Notes: generated from the sequence alone by a model not told the origin. 64,000 nucleotides of DNA from Pseudonocardia petroleophila (GCF_014235185.1 NZ_CP060131.1:751501-815500); one strand, 5' to 3'; positions 23,778-32,896 are shown, numbered from the stretch's first letter. Program-made: numbers and translations.

Positions 23778-25231
23778 GGGCTCTCCTCGGTGAGTACCGC
23801 CGGGACGACGACGGTGAACGTGGCACCCCGGCCGACGACGCTGTCGAGCAGCACCTGGCCTCCGTGGGCGACCGCGATGGCGCGGATGATGGACAGGCCC
23901 AGCCCGGCGCCCTCGGAGCGCGGGCCGGTGGACGTGCCGCGGGCGAACCGCTCGAAGATCCGGGCCCGGTCGGCCTCGGCGATGCCGGGGCCGGAGTCGG
24001 CGACCCAGAACCGCAGCAGCCCGCCCGCGAGCTGCGAGCCGATCGCGATGCGGTCGCCGGGGCGGGTGTAGCGCACCGCGTTGTCGGCGAGCGCGACGAG
24101 CGCCTGCGTGACGCGCTGCGGGTCGACCACGGCGTCGACGCGCGCCGCGGTCTCCAGCACCCACTCGCGCTCCCCCAGCTTGACGATCTTGCCGAACACG
24201 TCCTCGGTGAGCTCGCCGATGTCGGTCGGCTCGGGGTGCAGGAACGTCGGCTGCTCGGAGCGGGCCAGCAGCAGCAGGTCCGACACCATGCGGTTCATCC
24301 GCTCCAGCTCGTCGTCGACGAGCTCGACGGTGGAGGCGACGTCGGCCGGGTCGTGGGCGTCGAGGACCTCGAGGTGCCCGCGGACGATCGTGATGGGCGT
24401 GCGCAGCTCGTGGCCCGCGTCGTCGACGAAGCGGCGCTGGGCGTCGACGCCGGTCTCGACGCGGTCGAGCATGGCGTTGACGGTGCGGACGAGGTCGCGC
24501 AGCTCGTCGCGGTCGTCGGCCGGTCCGGGACCGAGCGGGATGCGGCGCGAGAGGTCGGTGTCGGTGATGGAGCGCGCGGTGTCGGCGACGTCGCGCAGCG
24601 GGCGCAGGATCCGGCCCGCCACGAGCCAGGCACCGCCCGCGGCGAGCAGCGCCGTCAGCGCACCGACCAGCAGCATCACCCGCGCCGCCCCGTGCGCCGC
24701 CTCCCGCTCGGCGTCGGCGAGGTAGGCCGCGACGATGACGCCGGTGCTGCCCCGCGGGTCGGCGAACTCGATGGGCACGGCCAGGTAGAGCACCTCGCCC
24801 GCGCTGCTCTCGTAGGTCGCCTGGACCGGCGCGGTGACGCCGCCGACGAGCGCGGTGAACGCCGGGTCGTTCTGCAGCACGGCGGGGGCGGCGTCGGCGC
24901 GGCGGCTCTGGTAGGCGAACGCGCCGTCGACGTAGCCGAGGAACTTCTCGTTGGGCCGCGCCTGGTTGTAGGCGATCGCGGCGTCCAGCACGTCGCCGAC
25001 GGACTGGAACGGCGCGCCGTCGCGGGGGTTGACGCCGTCGGCGACGACGGAGCCGAACTCCTGCACCTCGTTGAGCAGCGCCGCCCGCATGCGGGCGTCG
25101 ACGTCCTGGATCAGCAGCCGCCACGTCACGACGGTGACGACCCCCAGCGCCAGCAGGACGAGCGCGAGAACCCACCCGACGATCCGGGTGCGCGCGGTGC
25201 CCGGCAGGCGCAGCCGCGTCGTGCTCGTCAT
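23774..25231 (-). CDS. sensor histidine kinase
   Basis: 485-residue membrane kinase. Two transmembrane helices (about 18-40 and 186-208) enclose an extracytoplasmic sensor region of about 145 residues; then come HAMP, the dimerisation domain with His 274 in DDAGHELRTPITIVRGH, and the ATP-binding domain (ALADNAVRYTRPGD N-box, ADSGPGIAEADRARIFERF G1, SEGAGLGLSII G2). The kinase comes first in the operon, 126 bp after the small exported-protein gene, and is coupled to the regulator by GTGA. The signal is unknown. Confidence 0.95.
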   Translation of the reverse strand: MTSTTRLRLPGTARTRIVGWVLALVLLALGVVTVVTWRLLIQDVDARMRAALLNEVQEFGSVVADGVNPRDGAPFQSVGDVLDAAIAYNQARPNEKFLGYVDGAFAYQSRRADAAPAVLQNDPAFTALVGGVTAPVQATYESSAGEVLYLAVPIEFADPRGSTGVIVAAYLADAEREAAHGAARVMLLVGALTALLAAGGAWLVAGRILRPLRDVADTARSITDTDLSRRIPLGPGPADDRDELRDLVRTVNAMLDRVETGVDAQRRFVDDAGHELRTPITIVRGHLEVLDAHDPADVASTVELVDDELERMNRMVSDLLLLARSEQPTFLHPEPTDIGELTEDVFGKIVKLGEREWVLETAARVDAVVDPQRVTQALVALADNAVRYTRPGDRIAIGSQLAGGLLRFWVADSGPGIAEADRARIFERFARGTSTGPRSEGAGLGLSIIRAIAVAHGGQVLLDSVVGRGATFTVVVPAVLTEESP

Positions 25232-25315
25232 GGGGTCCTCGGGGAGCGGGGGCGGGACGGGGTCGTCCGGCGCGGTGTCGTCGTCCCGGGCAGCGTCGCA
25301 GGCCCGGCCGTCCTC

Positions 25316-25357
25316 GTCATCGTCGGTCGGTCATCGTCGGTCGGTCATCGTCGGCCG
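25316..25357 (-). repeat. 14-bp tandem repeat, three copies
   Basis: Unit GTCATCGTCGGTCG at 25316-25329 and 25330-25343, and a third copy with one change at 25344-25357, directly after the stop of the small acidic protein gene and 84 bp before the histidine-kinase start. No function is evident; it may have arisen by slippage in the neighbouring poly-Asp codons. Confidence 0.8.
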
Positions 25358-25639
25358 TCAGTCGTCGTCGAGGTCGTCGTCGGGCCCGTCGTCGTCATCG
25401 TCGTCGTCGTCGACGGCCGGTGGGGGCGCGACGTAGCCGTTCGGGTCGCGGGGCGCGTCCGGCGGCGCGGCGGGGGCCTGCGGCGGGGCGGGGGCCGCCG
25501 GGTCGACCGCGGCGGGCGCCTCGACCCGGATGGGCTGCACGGGGGTGGGGTCCTCGGACGCGGCCCGCACGGAGGTGACACCGACCGCGACCCCGGCGAC
25601 GACGAGCACGCCGATCGCCACGGTCAGGGGGGTTCGCAT
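25358..25639 (-). CDS. small exported acidic protein linked to the two-component system
   Basis: 93 residues: an N-terminal hydrophobic signal (LTVAIGVLVVAGVAVGV), a Pro/Ala-rich middle and an extremely acidic tail with a run of eight Asp plus further Asp-Asp pairs. It has no folded domain. The tail could chelate divalent cations or act as a low-affinity Ca/Mg ligand at the cell surface. The gene lies first in the same direction as the kinase and regulator, behind a phased binding site for an OmpR-type regulator, so it is probably a target of, or a partner to, that system. Confidence 0.7.
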   Translation of the reverse strand: MRTPLTVAIGVLVVAGVAVGVTSVRAASEDPTPVQPIRVEAPAAVDPAAPAPPQAPAAPPDAPRDPNGYVAPPPAVDDDDDDDDGPDDDLDDD

Positions 25640-25660
25640 GCGGTCGATCCTGGGCGATCG

Positions 25661-25703
25661 GGGTGACCGCCGGGTGAGAGTCGGATGAGACGCCTCTCAT
25701 CCG
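25661..25703 (-). promoter_or_regulatory. OmpR-type regulator box with 11-bp phased repeats
   Basis: On the plus strand GGGTGACC (25661), GGGTGAGA (25672) and GGATGAGA (25683) start exactly 11 bp apart, followed by an inverted copy TCTCATCC (25695-25702); CGGATGAGA-CGCC-TCTCATCCG is also a perfect palindrome. The array ends 22 bp before the start codon of the acidic protein gene, where it would cover the -35 region of a leaderless promoter with CAGGAT as -10. Confidence 0.72.
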
Positions 25704-25766
25704 GGCCGGCGGGCCACGTCCGATTCCCGCCAGTGCGCACCTGCCGCGAGTGGCAGAGTCGCTCCC

Positions 25767-27239
25767 GTGCCCCTCGACCACGACCGTTGCTACAACGCGC
25801 TCGCCTCCCGCGACGCGCGTTTCGACGGCCACTTCATCGCCGCCGTGCGGACCACCCGGATCTACTGCCGCCCGTCCTGCCCGGCCATGAAGCCCAAGCG
25901 CGCCAACGTCGAGTTCCTGCCGACCGCGGCCGCGGCCCAGCTGCGCGGGTACCGCGCGTGCCGCCGCTGCCGGCCCGACGCCGTGCCCGGCTCGCCGGAC
26001 TGGAACGCCCGCGCCGACCTCGCCGCGCGCGCGATGCGCCTGATCACCGACGGCCTCGTCGAGCGCGACGGCGTCGGCGGGCTCGCGTCGTCCCTGGGCT
26101 ACTCGACGCGCCAGCTCACCCGGGTGCTCACCGCGGAGCTGGGCGCCGGGCCGCTCGCGCTCGCCCGCGCGCACCGCGCCCACACCGCGCGGCTGCTGAT
26201 CGAGACGACGCCGCTGGGCATGGCCGACGTCGCGTTCGCGGCCGGGTTCGCGAGCGTGCGGCAGTTCAACGACACGGTGCGCGAGGTCTACGGCGTCGCG
26301 CCGACGGTGCTGCGCACCGAGGCCGGGCGACGCCACCCGGCCCCGGTCGCGGGCACGCTCGTGCTGCGGCTGCCCTACCGCGCCCCCTTCGACGCCGACG
26401 GCCTGCTCGCGCACTTCGCGGCGCGCGCGCTGCCGGGGGTCGAGCGCGTCGCCGACGGGCACGTCGCCCGCACGCTGCGGCTGCCGCACGGGCCCGCGAC
26501 CGTCGAGCTGACGCCGTCCGACGCGCACGTCCGCGCGACGCTGCGCCTGGCCGACCCACGCGACCTCGGTCCCGCCGTCGCCCGGCTGCGGCGCCTGCTC
26601 GACCTCGACGCCGATCCCGTCGCCGTCGACGAGGTGCTCGGCGCCGACCCGGCCCTCGCGCCGCGCGTCGCGGCCGTGCCGGGGATCCGCGTGCCCGGCA
26701 CCGTCGACGGGCTGGAGACGGCCGTGCGCGCGGTGCTGGGGCAGCAGGTCTCGCTGGCCGCGGGCGTCACGGCGACGGCCCGGCTCGCCACCGCGCTCGG
26801 CGAGCGCCTCCCGCCCGCCCTCGCCGCGGACGGCCCGGACCTGCTGTTCCCGACGGCCGGGGCGATCGCCGAGCACGGGGCGTCCGTGCTGGCCGGCCCC
26901 GCGCGGCGGATCGCGACGGTCGTCGGGCTGGCCGCGGCCGTCGCCGACGGGTCGCTCGTGCTCGACCCCGGGCGCGACGCGGCCTGGCTGCGGCGGTCGC
27001 TCGTCGCGCTGCCCGGCATCGGCCCGTGGACGGCCGGCTACCTCGCGATGCGGCTCGTCGGTGACCCCGACGAGCTGCTCGCCACCGACCTCGCGGTGCG
27101 CCACGGCGCCGCCGCGCTCGACCTGCCGTCCGATGTGGACGGCCTGACCGCACGCGCCGGGGCGTGGCAGCCCTGGCGCTCCTACGCCGCGACCCACCTG
27201 TGGCGCGTCGCCGCAACGACCCCCCGGAGGAGACCATGA
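25767..27239 (+). CDS. alkA: Ada-AlkA fusion: DNA-methyl sensor and 3-methyladenine DNA glycosylase
   Basis: 490 residues. The Ada N-terminal zinc domain has Cys pairs in TTRIYCRPSC and CRRC, the first Cys being the methylphosphotriester acceptor; it is followed by an AraC-type HTH (ADVAFAAGFASVRQFNDTVREVYGVAP). The C-terminal half is AlkA: VRAVLGQQVSLAAGVT, and the helix-hairpin-helix ALPGIGPWTAGYLAMR with catalytic Asp in LLATDLAVRHG. It senses methyl damage, activates transcription and excises alkylated bases. The GTG start follows CAGAGT by 7 nt. Its stop overlaps the ogt start (ATGA). Confidence 0.95.
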   Translation: MPLDHDRCYNALASRDARFDGHFIAAVRTTRIYCRPSCPAMKPKRANVEFLPTAAAAQLRGYRACRRCRPDAVPGSPDWNARADLAARAMRLITDGLVERDGVGGLASSLGYSTRQLTRVLTAELGAGPLALARAHRAHTARLLIETTPLGMADVAFAAGFASVRQFNDTVREVYGVAPTVLRTEAGRRHPAPVAGTLVLRLPYRAPFDADGLLAHFAARALPGVERVADGHVARTLRLPHGPATVELTPSDAHVRATLRLADPRDLGPAVARLRRLLDLDADPVAVDEVLGADPALAPRVAAVPGIRVPGTVDGLETAVRAVLGQQVSLAAGVTATARLATALGERLPPALAADGPDLLFPTAGAIAEHGASVLAGPARRIATVVGLAAAVADGSLVLDPGRDAAWLRRSLVALPGIGPWTAGYLAMRLVGDPDELLATDLAVRHGAAALDLPSDVDGLTARAGAWQPWRSYAATHLWRVAATTPRRRP

Positions 27240-27730
27240 GCATCCACTCCACACTGGACACCCCGATCGGCCCGTTCACGGCCGTCGTCGACGACACCGG
27301 CGCCGTGCTGGCCTCGGGCTGGACGGCCTCGCTCGACGACCTGCTGCCGCTGATCCACCCGACGCTGCGCCCGTCGTCGACGACGGAGGGCGACCTCGGC
27401 GCCGTCGGCGAGGCGATCACCCGCTACCACGCGGGCGACCTGTCGGCGATCGACGACGTGCCGGTGCGCCAGCGCAGCGGCGAGTTCCTGCAGCACGCCT
27501 GGGACGTGCTGCGCACCGTGCCCGCGGGCGCCCCGGTGACGTACACGGAGTACGCCGCGAAGTCGGGCCGCCCCGCGGCGGTGCGGGCGGCGGCCTCGGC
27601 CTGTGCCCGCAACGCCGCGGCGCTGTTCGTGCCGTGCCACCGGGTGCTGCGCACCGACGGCACGCTCGGCGGGTTCCGGTGGGGTGTCGAGGTCAAGCAG
27701 CGACTGCTCGACCACGAGCACGCCCACTGA
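27236..27730 (+). CDS. ogt: methylated-DNA-protein-cysteine methyltransferase
   Basis: 164 residues. It removes methyl groups from O6-methylguanine onto its own Cys in the PCHRVLRTDGTLGGF motif; VPAGAPVTYTEYAA and the Arg-finger region VRAAASACARNAAALF complete the DNA-binding domain. GGAGGAG precedes ATG 27236, which overlaps the Ada-AlkA stop, so both repair proteins are made from one alkylation-induced transcript. The gene ends 6 bp from the convergent lipoprotein gene. Confidence 0.96.
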   Translation: MSIHSTLDTPIGPFTAVVDDTGAVLASGWTASLDDLLPLIHPTLRPSSTTEGDLGAVGEAITRYHAGDLSAIDDVPVRQRSGEFLQHAWDVLRTVPAGAPVTYTEYAAKSGRPAAVRAAASACARNAAALFVPCHRVLRTDGTLGGFRWGVEVKQRLLDHEHAH

Positions 27731-27736
27731 GCGGGT

Positions 27737-28330
27737 TCAGCCGCCGATCGCCGTCGACTGCTGCAGCCGGATCAGGCCGAAGACGGTGTTCGACTCGTCG
27801 AGCGTGCTGGTGCGGATCTCCCAGGTGTAGGGCAGGTTCTCGTAGACGCCGGTCGAGATCGTCACCCCGTTGGAGTTCGCCGCGGTGTAGAGCGCGCCCT
27901 GCGTGACGCCGCCGACCTGCCACTGGTCGTTGTCCTCCACCCGCGGGCCGAGGTCGGCGGTGTCCTGGTACCAGGACTGCGCGGCCGCCTGGTCCGGCCA
28001 CTCCGCGAAGATCACCGTGGCGTTCGGGGCGGCGGCGGAGAAGTCGCAGGTGTACGCCTCCGTCGGGACCGCGCCGCTGCCGGTGCGCACGTCGCTGCCC
28101 GCGGGGGCGCAGGTGGCGTCGTCGACGTCTGGGAAGACCCGGGCCAGCGCGCGCGACTCGGCGGCCGCCGACGTCGTGGGCGCGGCCGCCGACGTCGTGG
28201 GGGCGGCGGTCGTCGGCGCCGCGGCCGGTGGCGCCTGGGCCGGGGTGGTGCCGCCGCACGCGGCCGCGCCGACCAGGACGAACGCCCCGATCACCGCACG
28301 GACACCGATCGAGCGCGCGCGCTCTCCCAT
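27737..28330 (-). CDS. putative lipoprotein of unknown function
   Basis: 197 residues with a lipoprotein signal (AVIGAFVLVGAAAC) cut before the Cys. A Pro/Thr/Ala linker contains a 21-bp DNA unit duplicated in tandem (28161-28202), giving APTTSAAAPTTSAAA. The folded part has two Cys (DDATCAPAG and EAYTCDFSA), probably a disulfide, and strand-rich sequence ending with YTWEIRTSTLDESNTVFGLIRLQQS. The family is not recognised; similar short lipoproteins are common in actinobacteria. Confidence 0.75.
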   Translation of the reverse strand: MGERARSIGVRAVIGAFVLVGAAACGGTTPAQAPPAAAPTTAAPTTSAAAPTTSAAAESRALARVFPDVDDATCAPAGSDVRTGSGAVPTEAYTCDFSAAAPNATVIFAEWPDQAAAQSWYQDTADLGPRVEDNDQWQVGGVTQGALYTAANSNGVTISTGVYENLPYTWEIRTSTLDESNTVFGLIRLQQSTAIGG

Positions 28331-28491
28331 GACTTTCTCCTTCTTCCGCCGCCCCGGCCCCGCCGGTGGTCGACCACGTCGCGCCCCGCCGCCTGCTGCT
28401 GGACGGTCCGGGCGATGTCGATCGGATCCTCGGCGGCGCCGGGCCCGGCGTTACGGCCGCCGGCCGATCGCCGCGGGACCGTGTCCGGGCG

Positions 28492-29583
28492 TCACACCAG
28501 CGCCAGCAGGGGGTCGACCAGTGCCTCCGGGGCCGGCATGGCCGCGATCTCGACGGCGACGCGCTCCGCGGCGGCCTTCAGGGCGGGGTCGGCGAGCAGC
28601 CGGGCGAGCACGGCGGTGCTGATCGCACGCACGGGCACCGCGAGTCCGGCCCCCACCGCGGCGACGGCCTCGGCGTTGCCCCGGCGGTCGCCGATGCCGG
28701 GCACCAGGAGCTGCGGGCGCCCGGCCGCGAGCGAGCCGAGCGTCGTGCCCGCGCCGCCGTGGTGCACGATCGCCGTCGCGGCCGGGAGCGCCGCGTCCAG
28801 CGGGATCCAGCCGGTCGTCGTGACGTTGGGGGGCAGGGGCCCCGCGGCGACCTCCGTGACCGGGCGCACGAGCACGACGTCGGCGTCGAGCCCCTCGGCG
28901 GCGGCCACGACCGCGCGCGTCGGGTCGCCCGTCCCGGGCCCGGGGACGGTGCTGCGGCTGACCAGCAGCCGGGGCCGCGGTCCCGGGACACCCAGGCCGC
29001 CGGGCAGGTCGGCGGTCCCGGACCATCCCGTGGCCGGGCGCATCGGCAGGTGGTCGGGCGACGCGCCCAGCGACGGCGGCCGGACCGTGACGACGGCAGC
29101 AGGGGTCGGCAGCTCGCCGTCGAGCGCACGGGACGCGGTCCGGGCCGCCCACTCCCCGTCGAAGATCCCGTTCTCCAGCAGCACCGACTGCACCCCCGCC
29201 GCGGCCGCGGCGAGCGCGCCCGCGGGGGCCCACGGCTCGTGGACGACGAGGTCGGGGCGCAGCCTCCGGACCAGCGCGACGAGCGGGTCGGCCATCCGCC
29301 GGTTGAGCGCGCCGAACAGGTGCCGGGCGAACTCCTCCCCGCCCCGGCCCGTCATCTCCGCCCACACGGCGCGCGGGTGGCGCAGCGACACCGCGGCGCC
29401 GACCCGGCCGAACCGCAGGCCCGGGGTGACGTCGTGGGTCTCGACACCACCGCTGTCGACCCCCAGCGCGGTGTCACCGGTGGCGATCACGACGTCGTGG
29501 CCCGCCGCGCGGACGGCGGCGGCCAGCGGCAGGAGCGCGGTGAGGTGTCCGGCGAGCGGGGCGGCGACGACGAGGAGACGCAC
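28492..29583 (-). CDS. GT1 (MGT/UGT-type) glycosyltransferase
   Basis: 363 residues with the two-Rossmann GT-B fold. N-terminal MRLLVVAAPLAGHLTALLPLAAAVRAAGH carries the acceptor-side His; the C-terminal nucleotide-sugar site is IVHHGGAGTTLGSLAAGRPQLLVPGIGDRRGNAEAV. The family glycosylates small lipophilic molecules such as macrolides or aromatic polyketides. It stands alone, without other natural-product genes, so a detoxifying role towards foreign antibiotics is possible. No RAE-like palindrome precedes it. Confidence 0.88.
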   Translation of the reverse strand: MRLLVVAAPLAGHLTALLPLAAAVRAAGHDVVIATGDTALGVDSGGVETHDVTPGLRFGRVGAAVSLRHPRAVWAEMTGRGGEEFARHLFGALNRRMADPLVALVRRLRPDLVVHEPWAPAGALAAAAAGVQSVLLENGIFDGEWAARTASRALDGELPTPAAVVTVRPPSLGASPDHLPMRPATGWSGTADLPGGLGVPGPRPRLLVSRSTVPGPGTGDPTRAVVAAAEGLDADVVLVRPVTEVAAGPLPPNVTTTGWIPLDAALPAATAIVHHGGAGTTLGSLAAGRPQLLVPGIGDRRGNAEAVAAVGAGLAVPVRAISTAVLARLLADPALKAAAERVAVEIAAMPAPEALVDPLLALV

Positions 29584-29702
29584 CCGGTCACGGTAGCGAC
29601 TCGCACAGGCGTTCGACCGTTCACCGATCCGTGGCGCCCACCGGCCCCCGCCCGGGCGTGTCCGCCGCGGATCTGTCGGGGCCCCGTTGCACGCTGGACG
29701 CC

Positions 29703-31211
29703 GTGGACACCGCCCTGCTCCTCCTCGGCCTCCTCGTCGGAATGGCCCTGGGCGCCGCAGCCGCGTGGGCGCTGGTCTCCGCCCGGGCGCGGGCCACGGT
29801 CGCCGAGGCCGCGCGCACCGCGGCCGACCAGAGCGCCATGGCCCGGGCCGACGCCGCCGGCGTGCGGGCCGAACGGGCCGGCCTCGTCGCCCGGGTCGAC
29901 GCGCTCGACGCGCAGCTGCAGCAGACCCTCGACCGACTGCGCACCGCGGAGGCCGACGCCGCGGGCGCGCACGCCGCCCTGCGCAGCGAGCGCGCGGCAG
30001 CCGGGCAGCGCGAGGAGCTGCTCACCCGCCGCGACGCCGAGCTGAAGGAGGCGTTCGGCGCGCTGTCGGCCGACGCGCTGGCCCGCAACAACGAGCAGTT
30101 CGTCGCGCTCGCCGAGGGCCGGCTCAAGGAGGCCACCGCCGCCCTGCACGCCAAGGCCGACGGCGACGCGGCCGCTCGCGCGCACGCGATCAGCGCCCTG
30201 CTCGACCCGATGACGTCCACGCTGCAGCGCGTCGAGGGGCAGCTGCGCGACGTCGAGAAGGACCGCGAGTCGGCCTACGCGGGCCTGCGCGAACAGGTCG
30301 CCACGATGCACCGCAGCTCCGAACAGCTCCAGCACGAGACGAAGTCTCTGGTCAACGCGCTGCGCGCGCCGCAGGTCCGGGGCCGGTGGGGCGAGCTGCA
30401 GCTGGAGCGGATCGTGCAGCTCGCCGGGATGGTGGAGCACTGCGACTTCTCCACGCAGGTCACCGCGCAGGGCGAGGACGGCGGGGTCCGGCCCGACATG
30501 GTGGTGCACCTCGCGGGCGGCAAGCAGGTCGTCGTCGACGCGAAGGTGCCGTTCGCGGCGTACCTGGAGGCGGTCGAGAGCCGCGACGAGGCCACCCACA
30601 AGGAGCGCCTCACCGCGCACGCCCGTCAGCTGCGCCAGCACGTCGACACGCTCTCGGCGAAGGCCTACTGGGCCGCGTTCCAGCCGTCGCCGGAGTTCGT
30701 GGTGCTGTTCGTGCCGGGCGACCCGTTCCTGGAGGCGGCGCTGCAGGCCGACCCGTCGCTGATGGAGCACGCGTTCTCCCGCGACGTCGTGATCGCCACC
30801 CCCACCACGCTGATCGCGCTGCTGCGCACCGTCGCGTACTCGTGGCGGCAGGAGGCGCTGGCGCGCAACGCCGCGCAGGTCCACCAGCTCGGCAAGGAGC
30901 TGCACGGGCGGCTGGCCACGATGGGCACGCACGTCGCGAAGCTCGGCCGCAGCCTCGACGCCGCGGTCGGCAGCTACAACCAGACCGTCAGCTCGCTGGA
31001 GGCGCGCGTGCTCGTCACCGCGCGCAAGCTCACCGACCTCGAGGTCGCCGACGACGAGCTCGCCGCGCCCGGCCAGATCGAGCGCGCCCCCCGCGTCATC
31101 GCCGCGCCGGAGCTCGTCGCGTCCGCCGCCGACGCGCTGGTGGCGCTCCACGAACGTGAGCGGCGTCAGTACGAGGAGGGTGACCAGCCCCGGGCTAACC
31201 TGGGACGGTGA
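29703..31211 (+). CDS. rmuC: DNA recombination protein RmuC homologue
   Basis: 502 residues. A short N-terminal membrane anchor (LLLLGLLVGMALGAAAAWALV) is followed by about 130 residues of Ala/Arg/Glu-rich coiled coil, then the conserved RmuC core: GRWGELQLERIVQLAGMVEHCDF, PDMVVHLAGGKQVVVDAKVPF, FVVLFVPGDPFLEAALQADPSLMEHAF and VVIATPTTLIALLRTVAYSW. The core is nuclease-like (PD-(D/E)XK fold with DAKVP) and limits recombination at inverted repeats. GTG 29703 follows CACGCT by 7 nt; a GTG at 29631 is a less likely start. The 3' end overlaps the DUF6542 gene start. Confidence 0.92.
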   Translation: MDTALLLLGLLVGMALGAAAAWALVSARARATVAEAARTAADQSAMARADAAGVRAERAGLVARVDALDAQLQQTLDRLRTAEADAAGAHAALRSERAAAGQREELLTRRDAELKEAFGALSADALARNNEQFVALAEGRLKEATAALHAKADGDAAARAHAISALLDPMTSTLQRVEGQLRDVEKDRESAYAGLREQVATMHRSSEQLQHETKSLVNALRAPQVRGRWGELQLERIVQLAGMVEHCDFSTQVTAQGEDGGVRPDMVVHLAGGKQVVVDAKVPFAAYLEAVESRDEATHKERLTAHARQLRQHVDTLSAKAYWAAFQPSPEFVVLFVPGDPFLEAALQADPSLMEHAFSRDVVIATPTTLIALLRTVAYSWRQEALARNAAQVHQLGKELHGRLATMGTHVAKLGRSLDAAVGSYNQTVSSLEARVLVTARKLTDLEVADDELAAPGQIERAPRVIAAPELVASAADALVALHERERRQYEEGDQPRANLGR

Positions 31212-31846
31212 CCGTCCCCGCCCGCACCCTCGACGTGGCCGAGCGCGGAGCCGGTGGCCGCTGGCCGGTCCCGGAGCGCTCGCTGATCGCCACCGTGCTC
31301 GGTGTGCCGCCGCTCGCCGCGGTCGGGCTGGCGACCGCGCTCACGCTGCTCGGCGTCGTCGTCGACCTGTTCCGGATCGGCACGCTCGGCGCCGTGTTCA
31401 CCGTCTGCTACCTCGGCGGCTGCGTGCTGTCGGTCGCGTGGGTGCGGCGGCGGAGCCTGTTCGCGCCGATGGTGTCGCCGCCGCTGCTGCTCGCCGTCGC
31501 CGTGCCGGTCGTCGTGCTGGTCGCCGGATCGCCCCGGCCGGGCACGGGGATCTCCGAGCGGCTCATCACGATCGGCGCGCCGCTGGTCAACAGCTTCCCC
31601 ACGATGGCGTGGACCACCGCGGTCGTGCTCTCGCTCGGCGTCGGCCGCATCCTGGCCCAGCGCGCGGCCGTGGAGGCCGCGCGCCCGGCCGAGGGCAAGC
31701 GGAGCGCCACCGGCCGGCGCGGGTCGGTCCGGGCGCCGAAGCCGGTGGACGCCGGTGCGGAGAAGCCGAAGAGGGTCAGCGCGACGCGCGCGCGGGCCGC
31801 AGCTCGCGGGGCAGCGAGAAGGTCAGCGTCTCCTCCGCCGTCGTGA
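31208..31846 (+). CDS. DUF6542 membrane protein
   Basis: 212 residues with four hydrophobic helices: [61 protein letters not shown] and a segment containing [14 protein letters not shown]; a basic, Arg/Ala-rich cytoplasmic tail follows. This matches the DUF6542 protein that lies convergent to ispH in mycobacteria (Rv1111c position). Function unknown. The GTG overlaps the RmuC stop and lies 6 nt after its own TAACCT hexamer (31196-31201). Its last 71 bp overlap the convergent ispH gene. Confidence 0.8.
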   Translation: MTVPARTLDVAERGAGGRWPVPERSLIATVLGVPPLAAVGLATALTLLGVVVDLFRIGTLGAVFTVCYLGGCVLSVAWVRRRSLFAPMVSPPLLLAVAVPVVVLVAGSPRPGTGISERLITIGAPLVNSFPTMAWTTAVVLSLGVGRILAQRAAVEAARPAEGKRSATGRRGSVRAPKPVDAGAEKPKRVSATRARAAARGAARRSASPPPS

Positions 31847-32732
31847 TCTCCTCGACGGAGTCGAACCCGTCCTCGGCGAGGCGGTCGATCACGCCGCGCA
31901 CGAGCACCTCCGGCACCGACGCGCCGCTGGTGACACCGACGGTGCGCACGCCGTCGAGCCAGGCGGGGTCGATCTCGCGGGCGTAGTCGATCAGGTGCGA
32001 CGCCCCGGCCCCGGCCTGCAGCGCCACCTCGACCAGCCGCACGGAGTTCGAGGAGTTCGTGGAGCCGACGACGAGCACGAGATCGCACTGCGCGGCCATC
32101 GCCTTCACGGCCACCTGGCGGTTCTGAGTGGCGTAGCAGATGTCGTCGCTCGGCGGGTTCTGCAGCGCGGGGAAGCGCTCGCGCAGCGCGTGCACCGTCT
32201 GCATCGTCTCGTCGACGCTCAGCGTGGTCTGGGACAGCCAGATGACCTTCTCGGGGTCGCGGACCGTCACGTTCGCGACGTCCTCCGCGGTCTCCACGAG
32301 CTGGATGTGCTCGGGCGCCTCCCCCGCCGTGCCCTCGACCTCCTCGTGGCCGTGGTGCCCGACCAGCAGGATGTCGTAGTCCTCGCGGGCGAACCGCTTC
32401 GCCTCGTGGTGCACCTTCGTGACCAGCGGGCAGGTGGCGTCGATCGTGCGCAGCTCGCGCTCCGCGGCCTGGGCGTGCACGGCCGGGGAGACCCCGTGCG
32501 CGGAGAACACGACGAGCGCGCCCGTCGGCACCTCGTCGGTCTCGTCGACGAAGATCGCGCCGCGCTCCTCCAGCGTCTCGACGACGTGCCGGTTGTGCAC
32601 GATCTGCTTGCGGACGTACACCGGTGCCCCGTGCTGCTCCAGGGCGAGTTCGACGGCCTCCACGGCACGGTCGACGCCGGCGCAGTAGCCGCGCGGCTTG
32701 GCGAGCAGGACGCGCTTCGCGGTTGCGGACAT
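31776..32732 (-). CDS. ispH: 4-hydroxy-3-methylbut-2-enyl diphosphate reductase
   Basis: 318 residues. It is the last enzyme of the MEP pathway, making IPP and DMAPP with a 4Fe-4S cluster. The three cluster Cys are in [26 protein letters not shown] and [14 protein letters not shown]; the catalytic Glu is in the [21 protein letters not shown] region and the substrate loops [10 protein letters not shown] and [11 protein letters not shown] are present. ATG 32732 lies 7 nt after TAGGGT (32745-32740), a leaderless start. The C-terminal 23 codons overlap the end of the DUF6542 gene on the other strand. Confidence 0.97.
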   Translation of the reverse strand: MSATAKRVLLAKPRGYCAGVDRAVEAVELALEQHGAPVYVRKQIVHNRHVVETLEERGAIFVDETDEVPTGALVVFSAHGVSPAVHAQAAERELRTIDATCPLVTKVHHEAKRFAREDYDILLVGHHGHEEVEGTAGEAPEHIQLVETAEDVANVTVRDPEKVIWLSQTTLSVDETMQTVHALRERFPALQNPPSDDICYATQNRQVAVKAMAAQCDLVLVVGSTNSSNSVRLVEVALQAGAGASHLIDYAREIDPAWLDGVRTVGVTSGASVPEVLVRGVIDRLAEDGFDSVEEITTAEETLTFSLPRELRPARASR

Positions 32733-32789
32733 GCCCCCCACCCTACGGACGACGACCGCGCCCGGCCGCCCATCGTGTCCCGCCCCACC

Positions 32790-32850
32790 GCACTGCGGAG
32801 CCGTAGTGCCGTTCGGGGGCCGCTGACGCAGCACTACGGCTCCGAAGTGC
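32790..32850. repeat. long intergenic inverted repeat (20-bp arms)
   Basis: Left arm 32790-32809 and right arm 32831-32850 are inverted copies with a single mismatch (core GGAGCCGTAGTGC) around a 21-base loop. It lies between the divergent ispH and Rv1109c-like genes, so it is not a terminator for either. It may be a dispersed palindromic repeat or a protein-binding site. Confidence 0.8.
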
Positions 32851-32896
32851 GGGCCCGGGGCTGCCGTCGCCGCGCACGCAGGCGAGACTGTGCGGC

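Noticed and set aside
28492..29583. Rifamycin glycosyltransferase, given rph in the window
   Set aside because: The GT1 family is broad, the gene is 9 kb from rph, and no RAE-like palindrome precedes it. Left as a general GT1.
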